The position numbers and the translations under genes were made by a program. Of a DNA stretch of 6,293 nucleotides, positions 6,095-6,293 are shown piece by piece. Under the pieces are notes generated by a model. That model was not told where the DNA came from. It saw only the letters and a program-made list of their open reading frames with translations, and ran no database searches. Origin of the DNA: Ruminococcus sp. (GTDB taxonomy: Bacteria > Bacillota > Clostridia > Oscillospirales > Ruminococcaceae); the NCBI GenBank assembly GCA_019417865.1, contig DYCW01000369.1, positions 1 through 6,293 of the forward strand. Reading direction: 5' to 3'. Every line of letters starts with the position of its first letter. Position 1 is the first letter of the stretch.

Positions 6095-6293
6095 ATGCAG
6101 GAATTAGAGTCCATTACAGAGTGTTGTAAATCCTATCAGTGCAGTATTCTACCGCAGGAATTGCTTGCAAAGCATACGACATTTCGAATTGGCGGAGCCT
6201 GTCGGGCAATGATACAAATTAGCAGTCGGGAAGGATTGCAGGCCGTCTGGCAATGCTGTCAGGAGAAAAATCTTCCATGGGTTATATCTGTCT
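6095..6293 (+). CDS. murB: MurB, UDP-N-acetylenolpyruvoylglucosamine reductase, N-terminal part (3' cut by window edge)
   Basis: MurB is the cytoplasmic FAD enzyme that uses NADPH to reduce the enolpyruvyl group of UDP-GlcNAc-enolpyruvate to UDP-MurNAc for peptidoglycan. Only the first 66 residues are in the window. The diagnostic element is LLAKHTTFRIGGACRAMIQI at 23-42, matching the family's start of the FAD-binding domain (N/H-T-T-F-R-I-G-G). It is followed by REGLQAVWQCCQEKNLPW at 45-62, equivalent to the helix before the flavin-binding G-x-G-S-N loop, which lies just beyond the edge. ATG 6095 has GGGAG 8 bases upstream; an in-frame ATG at 6080 would add MGEND but has no site before it. 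Six cysteines occur in these 66 residues (C10, C11, C16, C36, C54, C55). The position right after hprK supports the call and suggests co-transcription. Confidence 0.87.
   Translation, partial: MQELESITECCKSYQCSILPQELLAKHTTFRIGGACRAMIQISSREGLQAVWQCCQEKNLPWVISV

Overview
The window is 6293 bases of compact, low-to-moderate GC bacterial DNA. Five of its six genes belong to recognisable families. The sequence suggests a Clostridia-type Bacillota, possibly a Ruminococcus-like gut bacterium. The reasons are an HPr kinase/phosphorylase gene followed directly by murB, strong GGAG/AGGAG ribosome binding sites, consensus sigma-A promoters, and a membrane-anchored protein with a Thr-rich spacer. This taxonomic call is inference from style and gene order; no rRNA gene or other marker is present.

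Layout. Bases 1-1160 (+) hold the C-terminal ~385 residues of UvrA, the nucleotide excision repair ATPase. A strong hairpin at 1221-1257, with A- and T-tracts on opposite sides, can terminate both this gene and the convergent gene after it. Bases 1341-2819 (-) encode a divergent FGGY sugar kinase closest in layout to L-rhamnulokinase (RhaB). Bases 2820-3228 form a divergent control region. It holds one consensus-like promoter for each direction, two inverted repeats, and a ~100-nt leader before rpe that can be drawn in two mutually exclusive folds.

Bases 3229-6293 (+) read in one direction: rpe (ribulose-5-phosphate 3-epimerase), a membrane-anchored protein with a Thr-rich spacer and a short DUF4015-like glycosidase domain, hprK, and the first 66 codons of murB. 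Gaps of 50, 52 and 22 bases, with no terminator seen between them, fit a single transcription unit. A weak extra promoter may lie before hprK.

How they work together. Rpe is a pentose phosphate enzyme. HPrK/P is the sensor kinase of carbon catabolite repression. MurB makes a peptidoglycan precursor. The membrane-anchored protein probably acts at the cell surface or wall. The kinase on the other strand would feed a deoxysugar or related ketose into glycolysis, but no isomerase, aldolase or transporter for it is in view. I see no mobile element, CRISPR array, tRNA or rRNA. The points most worth checking are the rpe leader, the kinase's altered nucleotide-binding motifs, the apparently half-length barrel of the anchored protein, and a long start-less open frame joined in phase to the kinase start.
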